A DNA stretch of 32,211 nt from a virus (IMGVR_UViG_3300031851_000097:1-32211), one strand, 5' to 3'; numbered from the stretch's first letter, positions 6,829 through 15,750 are shown. Made by a program: numbers and translations. The notes: generated by a model from the sequence alone, not told the origin.

Positions 6829-7391
6829 TGAGATCTCCATATAACTTTATTGTTACCCCTTCACAAGATAGGAGGTATAGCAATATTAAAGATATAGGTG
6901 ATACTGAGTTTATTACAAGTGTGTCTGAAGAAGATCACGAATCATCTAATAGATTTGCTACCGTTGTGTCTTTACCTATAAATTATAATGGTCCTATAAA
7001 GGAAGGAGATACTTTATTAGTTCACCATAACGTATTTAAATTTTATAACGATATAAAGGGAAGACAAAAAAGTGGTCGTAGTTTTCTGAAAGATAATTTA
7101 TTTTTAATAGACTACGAACAGTTTTTTTTATACAAGCAAGATAATGAATGGAAGGCTTATGGAAAATATTGCTTTATAAAACCAGCACCTCTTCAAGAAT
7201 CATATATTTTTAAAGGAGGAAATGAAGAGCCTCTTTTTGGCACTATTAAATACATCAATCAAGAACTTTTAGATTTAGGTGTTAATGTAGGAGATAAAAT
7301 TTCTTTCACTCCAGATAGTGAATACCCTTTTACAATAGATGATGAGAAACTATATAGGATGTTTACTAATAATATAACAATGATATTATGA
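6828..7391 (+). CDS. GroES-like co-chaperonin with two tandem domains
   Basis: A 187-aa protein that reads as two GroES-like beta-barrels in a row. Domain 1 (about residues 5-102) has an FIVTP start strand, a polar loop in the place of the GroES mobile loop (residues 12-40), RFATVVSLP, then KEGDTLLVHHNVF. Domain 2 (about 112-187) has KYCFIKPAP, FGTIKY, NVGDKISFTPDSEYPF and the ending KLYRMFTNNITMIL. Both follow the GroES order: first strand, loop, G-x-V strand, V-G-D-x-V-x-F, a loop, then I-x-x-x-D-I-x-A-x-x. Phage co-chaperonins such as T4 gp31 replace GroES on host GroEL to fold the capsid protein; I infer an analogous job here. It overlaps the oxygenase gene by four bases. The GroES assignment is moderately sure, the duplication somewhat less. 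Confidence 0.66.
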   Translation: MRSPYNFIVTPSQDRRYSNIKDIGDTEFITSVSEEDHESSNRFATVVSLPINYNGPIKEGDTLLVHHNVFKFYNDIKGRQKSGRSFLKDNLFLIDYEQFFLYKQDNEWKAYGKYCFIKPAPLQESYIFKGGNEEPLFGTIKYINQELLDLGVNVGDKISFTPDSEYPFTIDDEKLYRMFTNNITMIL

Positions 7392-7963
7392 TATATACAG
7401 TAGATAATTTTATAGAAAAAGATTTATTTAAAATTGCTACAGATTATTTAGATAAAGGAAAATTTATAAAACATACAGTGGGAGATAAAAACTTTTATAT
7501 TCAAGAGTCTCCAGATTCATTTAATGAATATGTATTAAGGAAACTATCCCAAATAGAAAACAAACCTTTAGAAAATATATTAAGTTTTTTTAGGGTATCT
7601 ACTGATGAGTTAGATAACACATGGAGAATTCATTCAGATCTAAATATAAAAGGAGAAAAGCCAGATCGAGCAGCTGTTCTTTATATGGGATTAAGAGAAA
7701 GAGAAGAACTTCATGGTACAGCTTTTTGGGAGCATGAGATTTATGGAGATAGTTTGCCATCTCATATATCAGACGAAGAATATAATAGAACTATAAAGGA
7801 GGATTCAGAAAACTTAGATATGTGGAGATTAGTTTCTGTTTCTGGATATGAACAAAACAGAATAATATCATATCCTGCTAATTACTTTCATAGTAAGTAT
7901 CCTAATAAATCATGGAAAGAAGGGAGACAAGTATACGTAATATTTTATAAATTTAAAAATTAA
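7388..7963 (+). CDS. 2-oxoglutarate/Fe(II)-dependent oxygenase-like protein
   Basis: A 191-aa protein with the facial triad of the 2OG-Fe(II) oxygenase superfamily: H82-x-D84 in the WRIHSD motif, a distal His168 in the NYFHSKYP motif, and Arg180 twelve residues later, where the arginine that binds 2-oxoglutarate normally sits, followed by the strand QVYVIFYKF. The length suits a single double-stranded beta-helix domain. Such enzymes hydroxylate proteins, nucleic acids or small molecules; the substrate cannot be read from the sequence. The gene overlaps the GroES-like gene by four bases (ATGATATTATGA region), so the two are probably co-translated. Phage copies have been proposed to act on virion or host proteins; that is speculation here. 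Confidence 0.75.
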   Translation: MIYTVDNFIEKDLFKIATDYLDKGKFIKHTVGDKNFYIQESPDSFNEYVLRKLSQIENKPLENILSFFRVSTDELDNTWRIHSDLNIKGEKPDRAAVLYMGLREREELHGTAFWEHEIYGDSLPSHISDEEYNRTIKEDSENLDMWRLVSVSGYEQNRIISYPANYFHSKYPNKSWKEGRQVYVIFYKFKN

Positions 7964-7966
7964 ATC

Positions 7967-8176
7967 ATGGGACTACAAAAAAATGTTGGATTATTAAAAG
8001 CTAAAAATGAGCAAGTAACAGAAAATTTAAAAAAATTAATTCTGGAAGAAAAGAAAACAAGAGAGCTTGTTATTGGATGTTTAGAATTATTAAAATTAAT
8101 GCCAGGTTATGATGAGGCATTAAAGCAATTAACACAAGTGTCTGAAGAACAAAACACTCCATTGAAAAAAGTTTAA
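7967..8176 (+). CDS. Small helical protein of unknown function
   Basis: A 69-aa protein, nearly all predicted helix with Leu/Ile heptads and many Lys/Glu residues (residues 1-50), consistent with a coiled-coil. It lies three bases behind the oxygenase gene and one base before the next gene. No family is recognised. Being two genes upstream of the large terminase, it might contribute to a terminase small-subunit function, but nothing in the sequence shows a DNA-binding motif. Confidence 0.6.
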   Translation: MGLQKNVGLLKAKNEQVTENLKKLILEEKKTRELVIGCLELLKLMPGYDEALKQLTQVSEEQNTPLKKV

Positions 8177-8177
8177 A

Positions 8178-8456
8178 ATGGATATAAAAGAAATTAAGAT
8201 AAGTATAATAGAGGCGGGAGAAAAAGCTGTTAAACAATTAGTTAAAGTTGCTAAAGAAGATATTATTAAATATGAAGCTGAAGATCCGTTAGCAGCAGAT
8301 AGATTAAAAAATGCAGCAGCAACTAAAAAGTTAGCAATATTTGATGCTTTTGAAATACTAAAAAGAATAGAAGAGGAAAGAGCTATGTTAGATGGTAATG
8401 TTGCCGAAAAGAAAAGTAATACCCCTAAAGGATTTGCAGAGTCAAGATCAAAATAA
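8178..8456 (+). CDS. Small helical protein next to terminase, possible small-subunit candidate
   Basis: A 92-aa mostly helical protein, with residues 1-70 charged and amphipathic (including AADRLKNAAATKKLAIFDAFEIL) and a short polar tail. Related-looking proteins are found directly upstream of large terminase genes in aquatic phages, usually unannotated. Its 3' end overlaps the terminase gene by 65 bases in another frame, so the two are tightly coupled. Position makes it the best candidate for a small terminase subunit, but no helix-turn-helix is evident, so the role is inferred from context only. Confidence 0.6.
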   Translation: MDIKEIKISIIEAGEKAVKQLVKVAKEDIIKYEAEDPLAADRLKNAAATKKLAIFDAFEILKRIEEERAMLDGNVAEKKSNTPKGFAESRSK

Positions 8457-10680
8457 ATTATATACTGAAGTAACAAAACTTATTTCAAAATCTGTTATAG
8501 CTAATAAAAACAGGGGTAGAAGTTGGTTGTATGGGTATAATGAAAAATATGACGTAGTTGTTATATCTAAAACTGGTCAGATAGGATCTATTATTAATAT
8601 TAATGGATTAAAGATAGCATTACCTAAACCTCCAAAAAATATATATAAAAGATCTAAAGATAAAAAAGAACAGTATTGGGAATCATCTCCTATATCTAAA
8701 GAGTTAAATAGAGTAAAGTCTATATTTCAGTGGCATGAAACTCCAGATCAATTTAAATCACAGTGGGTTGATTATATAGAAGAAGAGTTTAATAGAAGAG
8801 AGCAAGGATACTGGTTTATGAATAATGGAGTACCAACATATATAACAGGTACACATTACATGTACTTACAATGGACAAAGATTGATGTAGGTAATCCAGA
8901 CTTTAGAGAAGCTAATAGGATTTTTTATTTATTTTGGGAAGCGTGTAAGGCTGATAAAAGAAGTTTTGGAATGTGCTATTTAAAAATAAGACGTTCTGGA
9001 TTTTCATTTATGAGTTCTTGTGAAGGAGTTAATCAAGCAACCATAACTAAAGATGCTCGTATAGGAATACTTTCTAAGTCAGGATCAGATGCAAAAAAAA
9101 TGTTTACTGATAAAGTAGTACCTATATCTAATAACTATCCATTCTTTTTTAAACCTATTCAGGATGGTATGGATAAACCTAAAACTGAATTAGCATATAG
9201 AGTTCCTGCATCTAAGATTACTAAAAAAAATATGTTTAACCTTGCTGATGAAGAGCTTGAAGGTTTGGATACTACTATTGATTGGAAAAACACAGGAGAC
9301 AATAGTTATGATGGTGAAAAATTACAATTATTATTACATGATGAAAGTGGAAAGTGGGAGAAGCCAGATAATATTTTAAACAACTGGCGGGTAACAAAAA
9401 CATGTTTAAGATTAGGTAGCAAGGTTATTGGAAAATGCATGATGGGTTCAACTTCTAATGCTTTAGATAAAGGAGGTAGAAATTTTAAATCTCTTTTTGA
9501 TGATTCTCATCCTTCTAAAAGAAATGCAAATGGTCAAACAAAAAGCGGATTGTATTGTTTGTTCGTCCCTATGGAATGGAACTTTGAGGGATATATAGAT
9601 AGATATGGAATGCCTGTTTTTAAAACCCCTATTAAACCTATAATAGGGATAGACGGAGAAGATATTAATATGGGGGCTATAGACTATTGGGAAAATGAAG
9701 TAAATTCTTTAACTCAAGATCCTGATGCATTAAATGAATTTTATAGACAATTTCCTCGTACTGAGTCACATGCGTTTAGAGATGAGAGTAAACAATCTAT
9801 ATTTAATTTAACTAAAATATATCAACAGGTAGATTATAATGATTCTTTAATAATGGATCATCATATTACACGAGGATCTTTTTCTTGGGAGAATGGAATA
9901 AAAGACACAAAAGTAATATGGTCTCCTAATAAGAACGGAAGATTTTTAGTTAGTTGGACACCACCTTCTCATTTACAAAATAATATAATTAATGTAAGAG
10001 GACAAAAGAAGCCTGGTAATGAAGATATTGGATCTTTTGGTTGTGACTCTTATGATATATCAGGAGTAGTAGTAGGTAAAGGATCTAATGGGGCACTACA
10101 TGGACTTACTAAATTTAATATGCAAGAGGCTCCAAGTAATGAATTTTTTTTAGAATATATAGCAAGACCTCAAACTGCAGAGATATTTTTTGAAGAGGTT
10201 TTAATGGCTTGTATTTTTTATGGCATGCCTATACTTTGTGAAAACAATAAACCTCGTTTATTATATCATTTTAAAAATAGAGGATATAGAGGTTACTCAC
10301 TAAACAGGCCAGATAAAACATATACGAAGTTATCTAAAACAGAAAGAGAATTAGGAGGTATTCCTAATACTTCAGAGGACGTAAAACAATCACATGCTTC
10401 AGCTATAGAGTCCTACATAGAAAAACATATAGGAATAGATTTTAATGGAGATTATAGAGATGCAGGAGATATGGGGACAATGTTTTTTGGTAAGACTTTA
10501 GAGGATTGGGCTAAGTTTGATATTAATAATAGAACTAAGTTTGATGCAGCTATTAGTTCAGGGTTAGCTATTATGGCTAATCAAAAGCACTTATACACAC
10601 CATCTAAACAAAAATCAAAAATAATCATTAACTTTGCAAGATATAATAATACCAGTAACTCAAGCCAAATAATTACATGA
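8392..10680 (+). CDS. terL: Terminase large subunit (packaging ATPase-nuclease)
   Basis: A 762-aa protein, long for TerL because of an extended N-terminus. A conserved region at 138-185 (GYWFMNNGVPTYITGTHYM...FWEAC) precedes the ATPase. The P-loop is a deviant Walker A, KIRRSGFSF at 198-206. Walker B is LLLHDES at 313-319 with Asp317/Glu318. A coupling-type motif GSTSN is at 352-356. The C-terminal RNase H-like nuclease is suggested by GCDSYD (550-555), LCENNK (615-620) and the SEDVKQSHASAIES segment (661-674). It cuts concatemeric DNA and pumps it through the portal. A second ATG six bases downstream (8398) is an equally possible start. The gene overlaps the upstream gene by 65 bases and its stop overlaps the portal start (ATGA). 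Confidence 0.9.
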   Translation: MVMLPKRKVIPLKDLQSQDQNKLYTEVTKLISKSVIANKNRGRSWLYGYNEKYDVVVISKTGQIGSIININGLKIALPKPPKNIYKRSKDKKEQYWESSPISKELNRVKSIFQWHETPDQFKSQWVDYIEEEFNRREQGYWFMNNGVPTYITGTHYMYLQWTKIDVGNPDFREANRIFYLFWEACKADKRSFGMCYLKIRRSGFSFMSSCEGVNQATITKDARIGILSKSGSDAKKMFTDKVVPISNNYPFFFKPIQDGMDKPKTELAYRVPASKITKKNMFNLADEELEGLDTTIDWKNTGDNSYDGEKLQLLLHDESGKWEKPDNILNNWRVTKTCLRLGSKVIGKCMMGSTSNALDKGGRNFKSLFDDSHPSKRNANGQTKSGLYCLFVPMEWNFEGYIDRYGMPVFKTPIKPIIGIDGEDINMGAIDYWENEVNSLTQDPDALNEFYRQFPRTESHAFRDESKQSIFNLTKIYQQVDYNDSLIMDHHITRGSFSWENGIKDTKVIWSPNKNGRFLVSWTPPSHLQNNIINVRGQKKPGNEDIGSFGCDSYDISGVVVGKGSNGALHGLTKFNMQEAPSNEFFLEYIARPQTAEIFFEEVLMACIFYGMPILCENNKPRLLYHFKNRGYRGYSLNRPDKTYTKLSKTERELGGIPNTSEDVKQSHASAIESYIEKHIGIDFNGDYRDAGDMGTMFFGKTLEDWAKFDINNRTKFDAAISSGLAIMANQKHLYTPSKQKSKIIINFARYNNTSNSSQIIT

Positions 10681-13112
10681 AGAATGTCAACATAAACATA
10701 AAATCTGCTGCGTTTCCTGATCAGTTTGCTACAGACAAACAAAAAGCTACTGATGAGTTTGGATTACAGGTTGGGCAGGCAATACAATACGAGTGGTTCA
10801 GAAAGGATGGAAATAGTTGTAGGTTCTATAATCAGTGGGGAGAATTTCACAGATTAAGACTTTACGCAAGAGGAGAGCAATCAGTTGCTAAATATAAAAA
10901 TGAATTAGCAGTAGATGGAGATTTATCATATTTAAATTTAGACTGGACTCCTGTTCCTATTATACCAAAGTTTGTAGATATAGTAGTTAATGGAATGGCT
11001 GACAGAATGTTTAAAGTTAACTGTATAGCTATGGATGCTATGTCATCTGAAAAAAGAAATCAATATCAGGAGATGGTGGAAACAAATGTGGTGGCTCAAG
11101 ATCTATTTCATCAAATTGAGAAAGACTTTGGAATGCAAGTTTTTCAAGTTGATCCACAAACTCTACCTACAAGTGATGCAGAAATGGAATTGTATATGCA
11201 GCTTAATTATAAACCAGGTATTGAGATTGCTAATGAAATTGCAATTAACACTATGTTGGAAGAAAATCATTATTCTGATATTCGTAAAAGAGTAGATTAT
11301 GATATTACAACTTTAGGTATAGGGATAACAAGACATACTTTTCAATTAGGAGATGGTATAAAAGTGGATTATGTTGATCCTGCTAATGTAGTGTATAGCT
11401 ATACAGAAGATCCTTATTTTAAAGATACTTTCTATTGGGGAGAAATTAAAACCCTACCTATTGGAGAGTTAGTAAAAATAGATCCAGATATCACTAACGA
11501 AGAAATGGAGGAGATATCTAAATATAGCCAATCTTGGTATGACTACTATAATACAGCTCAAATGTATGAAAACAGTATGTTCTCCAGAGATACTTGTACT
11601 TTATTATATTTTAATTACAAAACAACAAATAGTTTTGTATATAAAAAGAAAAAAATGTCAGATGGCAATTTTAAAGTTCAAGAAAAAACTGACGAGTTTA
11701 ATCCTCCGCAAGAAATGATGGATGAAGGAGAGTTTGAAAAAGTAGAAAAAAGAATTGATGTATGGTATGAAGGAATAATGGTAATGGGAACTAACATTAT
11801 TTTGAAATGGGAGATGATGGAAAATATGGTTCGTCCTAATTCTGCAAATCAATTTGCAATGCCAAATTATGTAGCGTGTGCACCAAGAATGTATAAAGGA
11901 GTGTTAGAATCTTTAGTTAGAAGAATGATTCCTTTTGCTGATCTTATTCAAATAAGTCATTTGAAAATACAGCAAGTAGTTGCTAAAGTAGTTCCTGATG
12001 GTGTGTTTATAGATGCTGATGGATTAAGTGAAGTTGATTTAGGAACAGGAGCGGCCTATAATCCAGAAGATGCATTAAGGTTATATTTCCAAACAGGATC
12101 TGTTGTTGGTAGAAGTTTTACTCAAGACGGTGAGTTTAATAATGCTAAAGTTCCTATTACTCAACTAACCTCTAATAGTGGACAAAGTAAAATGCAAATG
12201 CTTATAGGTAATTATAATCATTACTTAGGAATGTTAAGGCAGGTTACGGGATTAAACGAAGCAAGAGATGGAACAATGCCTGATCCTAATTCATTGGTAG
12301 GTGTTCAAAAATTAGCTGCTTTAAATTCTAATGTAGCTACACGTCATATATTAAATGCAAGTTTATATATAACTAAAACTATAGCCGAATGTCTATCTAT
12401 AAGAACTGCTGATGTTTTGCAATATGCAGACTTTGCTGATGAATTTGCTATGCAGATAGGTAAGTACAACATGGGAATATTAGATGAAATTAGAAATCTT
12501 TATCTTTATGACTTTGGTATATTTATAGAGATGAGTCCAGATGAAGAAGAAAAACAGCAGTTAGAAGCTAATATACAAATGTCTTTACAAAACGGAGGTA
12601 TTGACTTAGAAGATGCAATTGACATTAGAACCATTAATAACTTAAAAATGGCTAATCAATTATTAAAAGTTAAGCGTAAACAAACTGCAACAGAAAAACA
12701 ACAACAAGCTCAACAAGCTCAAGCAATGCAAGGACAACAGGCTCAACAATTACAACAGCAAAAAGCTCAAGGTGCAATGGCTCAAAGCCAACAAGAAATG
12801 CAAGCTAAGATCCAAATTAAACAAGCAGAGATTGCTTTTGAAATAGAGAAACAAAAAAATGAAGCAGACCTTAAACGTAGATTAATGGATGTTGAGTTTA
12901 ACTATAACATGCAAATAAGAAGTATGGATCAACGGGGACTTCAACAAAGAGAAACCGAAAGAGAAGATGCTAAGGCTAACCGTATAAGCCAAGGCAACAC
13001 TCAGCAATCCAAAATGATTGAGCAAAGAAAAAGAAATCTTCCTCCGATTAACTTTGAATCAAATGAGGATAGTTTAGATGGATTTGACTTAGCTGAGTTC
13101 AATCCAAGATAG
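10677..13112 (+). CDS. Portal protein
   Basis: An 811-aa protein directly behind the terminase with a four-base overlap. The N-terminal half has the portal-like segment FVDIVVNGMADRMFKVNC (residues ~99-116), which I associate with portals of crAss-like and other Bacteroidota podoviruses, plus conserved WGEIKTLPIGEL and YKGVLESLVRRMIPFADL segments. The LNEARDGTMPDPNSLVGVQK region (about 535-555) resembles the clip/crown part of long portals. Residues ~660-760 form a Gln/Ala/Lys-rich coiled-coil, as in long C-terminal barrels of podovirus portals, followed by an acidic tail. Twelve copies would form the DNA channel at one capsid vertex. Length and position support the call strongly. Confidence 0.86.
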   Translation: MKNVNINIKSAAFPDQFATDKQKATDEFGLQVGQAIQYEWFRKDGNSCRFYNQWGEFHRLRLYARGEQSVAKYKNELAVDGDLSYLNLDWTPVPIIPKFVDIVVNGMADRMFKVNCIAMDAMSSEKRNQYQEMVETNVVAQDLFHQIEKDFGMQVFQVDPQTLPTSDAEMELYMQLNYKPGIEIANEIAINTMLEENHYSDIRKRVDYDITTLGIGITRHTFQLGDGIKVDYVDPANVVYSYTEDPYFKDTFYWGEIKTLPIGELVKIDPDITNEEMEEISKYSQSWYDYYNTAQMYENSMFSRDTCTLLYFNYKTTNSFVYKKKKMSDGNFKVQEKTDEFNPPQEMMDEGEFEKVEKRIDVWYEGIMVMGTNIILKWEMMENMVRPNSANQFAMPNYVACAPRMYKGVLESLVRRMIPFADLIQISHLKIQQVVAKVVPDGVFIDADGLSEVDLGTGAAYNPEDALRLYFQTGSVVGRSFTQDGEFNNAKVPITQLTSNSGQSKMQMLIGNYNHYLGMLRQVTGLNEARDGTMPDPNSLVGVQKLAALNSNVATRHILNASLYITKTIAECLSIRTADVLQYADFADEFAMQIGKYNMGILDEIRNLYLYDFGIFIEMSPDEEEKQQLEANIQMSLQNGGIDLEDAIDIRTINNLKMANQLLKVKRKQTATEKQQQAQQAQAMQGQQAQQLQQQKAQGAMAQSQQEMQAKIQIKQAEIAFEIEKQKNEADLKRRLMDVEFNYNMQIRSMDQRGLQQRETEREDAKANRISQGNTQQSKMIEQRKRNLPPINFESNEDSLDGFDLAEFNPR

Positions 13113-13137
13113 CTTAAAAAAAGAATTAAATTAGTAT

Positions 13138-13145
13138 TAACTTTG
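13138..13145 (+). promoter_or_regulatory. Bacteroidota-type promoter -7 box (TAACTTTG)
   Basis: TAACTTTG matches TAnnTTTG and lies in the 53-base gap between portal and putative scaffold genes, 20 bases before the ATG at 13166. It would let scaffold and capsid be transcribed independently of the upstream operon. Confidence 0.65.
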
Positions 13146-13165
13146 TAAAAATTAAATTAAATAAA

Positions 13166-14287
13166 ATGGAAGAACAAAAATTTACAGTAAAAGATGTGTC
13201 TGGGGTTGAAAAATCCAAAGTAGAAGTAGAAGAACAACTACTTAAACAGCATGAAGAAAAGTTTGAGTCAACAGAAAATGTAGATTCATCAGTAGAAAAA
13301 GTAGAATTAAAAGAGAAGGATCAACAAGAAGTAGAAACTCAAGCGTCAGAGTTAAAAGATGCAGACGTTCTTTCTTATATTAAAAATAGATACGATAAAG
13401 ATATCGAATCTGTCGATCAGTTGTTTGATACAAAAGAATCAAACGATGATTTACCAGAAGATGTTGCAGCGTATTTTAAGTACAAAAAAGAAACTGGAAG
13501 AGGAATTAATGATTTTGTAAAAACACAACAAGATTATGATGAAATGGACAGTGATAAATTGTTATCTCAATACTATTCTCAAACTGAAGAAGGTTTAGAT
13601 AGTGAGGATATTAAAGACTTAATGGTAGATAAGTTTGGTTATGATGAAGATTTAGATGAGCCAGCTGCTATTAAAAAGATTGAGAGAGCAAAGAAAAGAG
13701 AACTTGTAAAGGCTAAAAAGTTTTTAAATGAACAGAAAGATAAATACAACACTCCTCTTGAGTCAAGCGGGGGTGGATTATCTGGAGATCAATTAGAACA
13801 ATTTAATAGCTATAAAAGTTATGTAGAGGAATCTAACACTACAAGAGAAGCACAGAAGAAGAGGTATGATTACTTTTTAAATAAGACTGATGAGGTCTTT
13901 AACGATGAGTTCAAAGGTTTTGAGTTCAAGGTCGGGAATAAAAGTATTACCTATAAACCTGGTGATAGAGATGAGTTGAAAAGTAAACAATCTAACGTAA
14001 ACAACTTTGTAGATAAATATATGGACAAAGAAAGTGGATTGATGAATGACGCTCAAGGATATCATAGAGCTATATCGGTTGCTATGAATATTGAAAAATT
14101 TGCTGAATTTTTTTACAACCAAGGAATGACAGACACTGTAGATAATGTTTCTAAAAAATCAAAGAACATTAATATGGATGTACGTAACACTCCTCAAAAC
14201 TTCAGTAAAGATGGATTAAAGATTAGATCGATTGGTGATCAAAGTAGTGGTAAAGGACTCAAAATTAGAAGTATTAAAAAATTATAA
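13166..14287 (+). CDS. Putative scaffolding protein
   Basis: A 373-aa, very hydrophilic protein placed between portal and major capsid genes, the usual site for a scaffold. The first ~80 residues are Glu/Lys/Val-rich and probably disordered; the middle (about 80-200) is strongly acidic with many Asp/Glu-Leu helices, and residues 205-310 are predicted helical. The C-terminus is basic (GLKIRSIGD...GLKIRSIKKL, a duplicated GLKIRSI motif), which suits the capsid-binding end of scaffolds such as those of P22-like phages. There is no catalytic motif, so a protease role is unlikely. The assignment is by position, composition and the basic tail. Confidence 0.68.
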   Translation: MEEQKFTVKDVSGVEKSKVEVEEQLLKQHEEKFESTENVDSSVEKVELKEKDQQEVETQASELKDADVLSYIKNRYDKDIESVDQLFDTKESNDDLPEDVAAYFKYKKETGRGINDFVKTQQDYDEMDSDKLLSQYYSQTEEGLDSEDIKDLMVDKFGYDEDLDEPAAIKKIERAKKRELVKAKKFLNEQKDKYNTPLESSGGGLSGDQLEQFNSYKSYVEESNTTREAQKKRYDYFLNKTDEVFNDEFKGFEFKVGNKSITYKPGDRDELKSKQSNVNNFVDKYMDKESGLMNDAQGYHRAISVAMNIEKFAEFFYNQGMTDTVDNVSKKSKNINMDVRNTPQNFSKDGLKIRSIGDQSSGKGLKIRSIKKL

Positions 14288-14307
14288 ACTAAAAAAATTA
14301 AAAAAAA

Positions 14308-15750
14308 ATGGCAGTAATTACACCTCCAGGCTTTGATCTACAACCAAGTGGACAACAAGTAGCCCTGGCAACAAACTACATTACTAACTTTGATTTTCTT
14401 AATCAGTATCTTCCAGATACATATGAGAAAGAATTTGAAAGATATGGTAATAGAACAGTAGCATCATTCTTAAGAATGGTTGGTGCTGAAATGCCTTCTA
14501 ACTCTGACCTTATCAAATGGGCTGAGCAAGGAAGGTTACACACTAAGTATACAGCATGTACGTCTGCAGCAGCAGCAGCGGCTAACGTAGCAGTATGGAC
14601 TATTCCTGCAGCTCAAGTTAACCCAGCTTCTCCTCCAGCATCATCAGCTCCAGCAAATGGTTTTGCAGCAATCAGAGTAGGTCAAACTGTAATGATTTCT
14701 GACGAGACTGCTGGTTCAGTATTAAGTAACAAAGCAATTGTAACAGCTGTTTCAAACGTAGCTCCGTTTACAGTAACTGTAGCTTACTATGAAGCAGGTG
14801 GTCAAGCAGTAGCGGCAGGAGTAAATTCTACAATCTTTATTTATGGATCTGAATTTGCAAAAGGTCAATTAGGAATGCAAGGTTCTATCGAATCTCAAGA
14901 TTATATCTTTGAGAACTCTCCAATTATCATTAAGGACACTTACGAAGTAAATGGTTCTGACATGGCACAAATTGGATGGGTAGAAATTGCTACTGAAAAT
15001 GGTGGTACAGGATACTTATGGTACTTAAAATCTGAGCATGAAACAAGACTTCGTTTTGAAGATTATCTTGAGACTGCAATGGTTGAAGCAGTTCCAGCTG
15101 AAGTTGGTTCTGGAGCTATTGCAGCAGCAGCTCCAGTAGGTAACAAAGGATCTGAAGGAATTTTCCACGTGGTTAACACAAGAGGAAATGTATGGAGTGG
15201 TGGTAACCCAACTACTTTAGCTGGTTTTGATTCAGTTATCCAAAGACTTGATAAGCAAGGTGCTATTGAGGAAAATGTAATCTTTGTTAACCGTCAGTAC
15301 TCATTTGATATTGATGATATGTTAGCTGCTCAAAACTCTTACGGAGCGGGTGGTACTTCATATGGTTTATTTGATAATGACGAAGAGATGGCTTTAAACT
15401 TAGGATTTACAGGATTCCGTAGAGGTTATGATTTCTACAAGTCAGACTGGAAATACTTAAACGATCCTACAATGAGAGGTGGTTTAGTTGGTGGAGCAAT
15501 CAATGGGCTTATGGTTCCAGCTGGTTCTACAACTGTATATGACCAAATCTTAGGTAAGAACGCTAAGAGACCATTCTTACACGTTAGATACAGAGCTTCT
15601 GAAACTGAAGATAGACGTTACAAAACTTGGATCACTGGTTCTGCTGGTGGAGCAAGAACATCTTCTTTAGATGCGATGACAGTTAACTTCTTATCTGAAA
15701 GAGCTGTATGTACTTTAGGTGCAAACAACTTCTTCTTATTTAGAGACTAA
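14308..15750 (+). CDS. Major capsid protein
   Basis: A 480-aa protein. The segment around residues 38-82 (YEKEFERYGNRTVASFLRMV...SDLIKWAEQGRLH) matches what I know of capsid proteins of crAss-like and related Bacteroidota phages. Residues ~85-190 are a Ser/Ala/Val-rich beta insertion that probably forms a surface domain. The C-terminal half (LRFEDYLETAM, GLFDNDEEMALNLGF, TWITGSAGGARTSSLDA) has the mixed alpha/beta pattern expected of an HK97-type P and A domain. Codon use differs from its neighbours: C-ending codons for Asn, Phe, Asp, Tyr and Ile are frequent, as expected for the most abundant phage protein. A strong terminator follows. HK97 fold is inferred, not shown. Confidence 0.85.
   Translation: MAVITPPGFDLQPSGQQVALATNYITNFDFLNQYLPDTYEKEFERYGNRTVASFLRMVGAEMPSNSDLIKWAEQGRLHTKYTACTSAAAAAANVAVWTIPAAQVNPASPPASSAPANGFAAIRVGQTVMISDETAGSVLSNKAIVTAVSNVAPFTVTVAYYEAGGQAVAAGVNSTIFIYGSEFAKGQLGMQGSIESQDYIFENSPIIIKDTYEVNGSDMAQIGWVEIATENGGTGYLWYLKSEHETRLRFEDYLETAMVEAVPAEVGSGAIAAAAPVGNKGSEGIFHVVNTRGNVWSGGNPTTLAGFDSVIQRLDKQGAIEENVIFVNRQYSFDIDDMLAAQNSYGAGGTSYGLFDNDEEMALNLGFTGFRRGYDFYKSDWKYLNDPTMRGGLVGGAINGLMVPAGSTTVYDQILGKNAKRPFLHVRYRASETEDRRYKTWITGSAGGARTSSLDAMTVNFLSERAVCTLGANNFFLFRD

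Noticed and set aside
8129-8476. Hydrophobic open frame on the - strand
   Set aside because: It lies opposite two overlapping + strand genes of Lys/Glu/Ala-rich composition, which gives Ser/Leu/Ile/Phe-rich complements.
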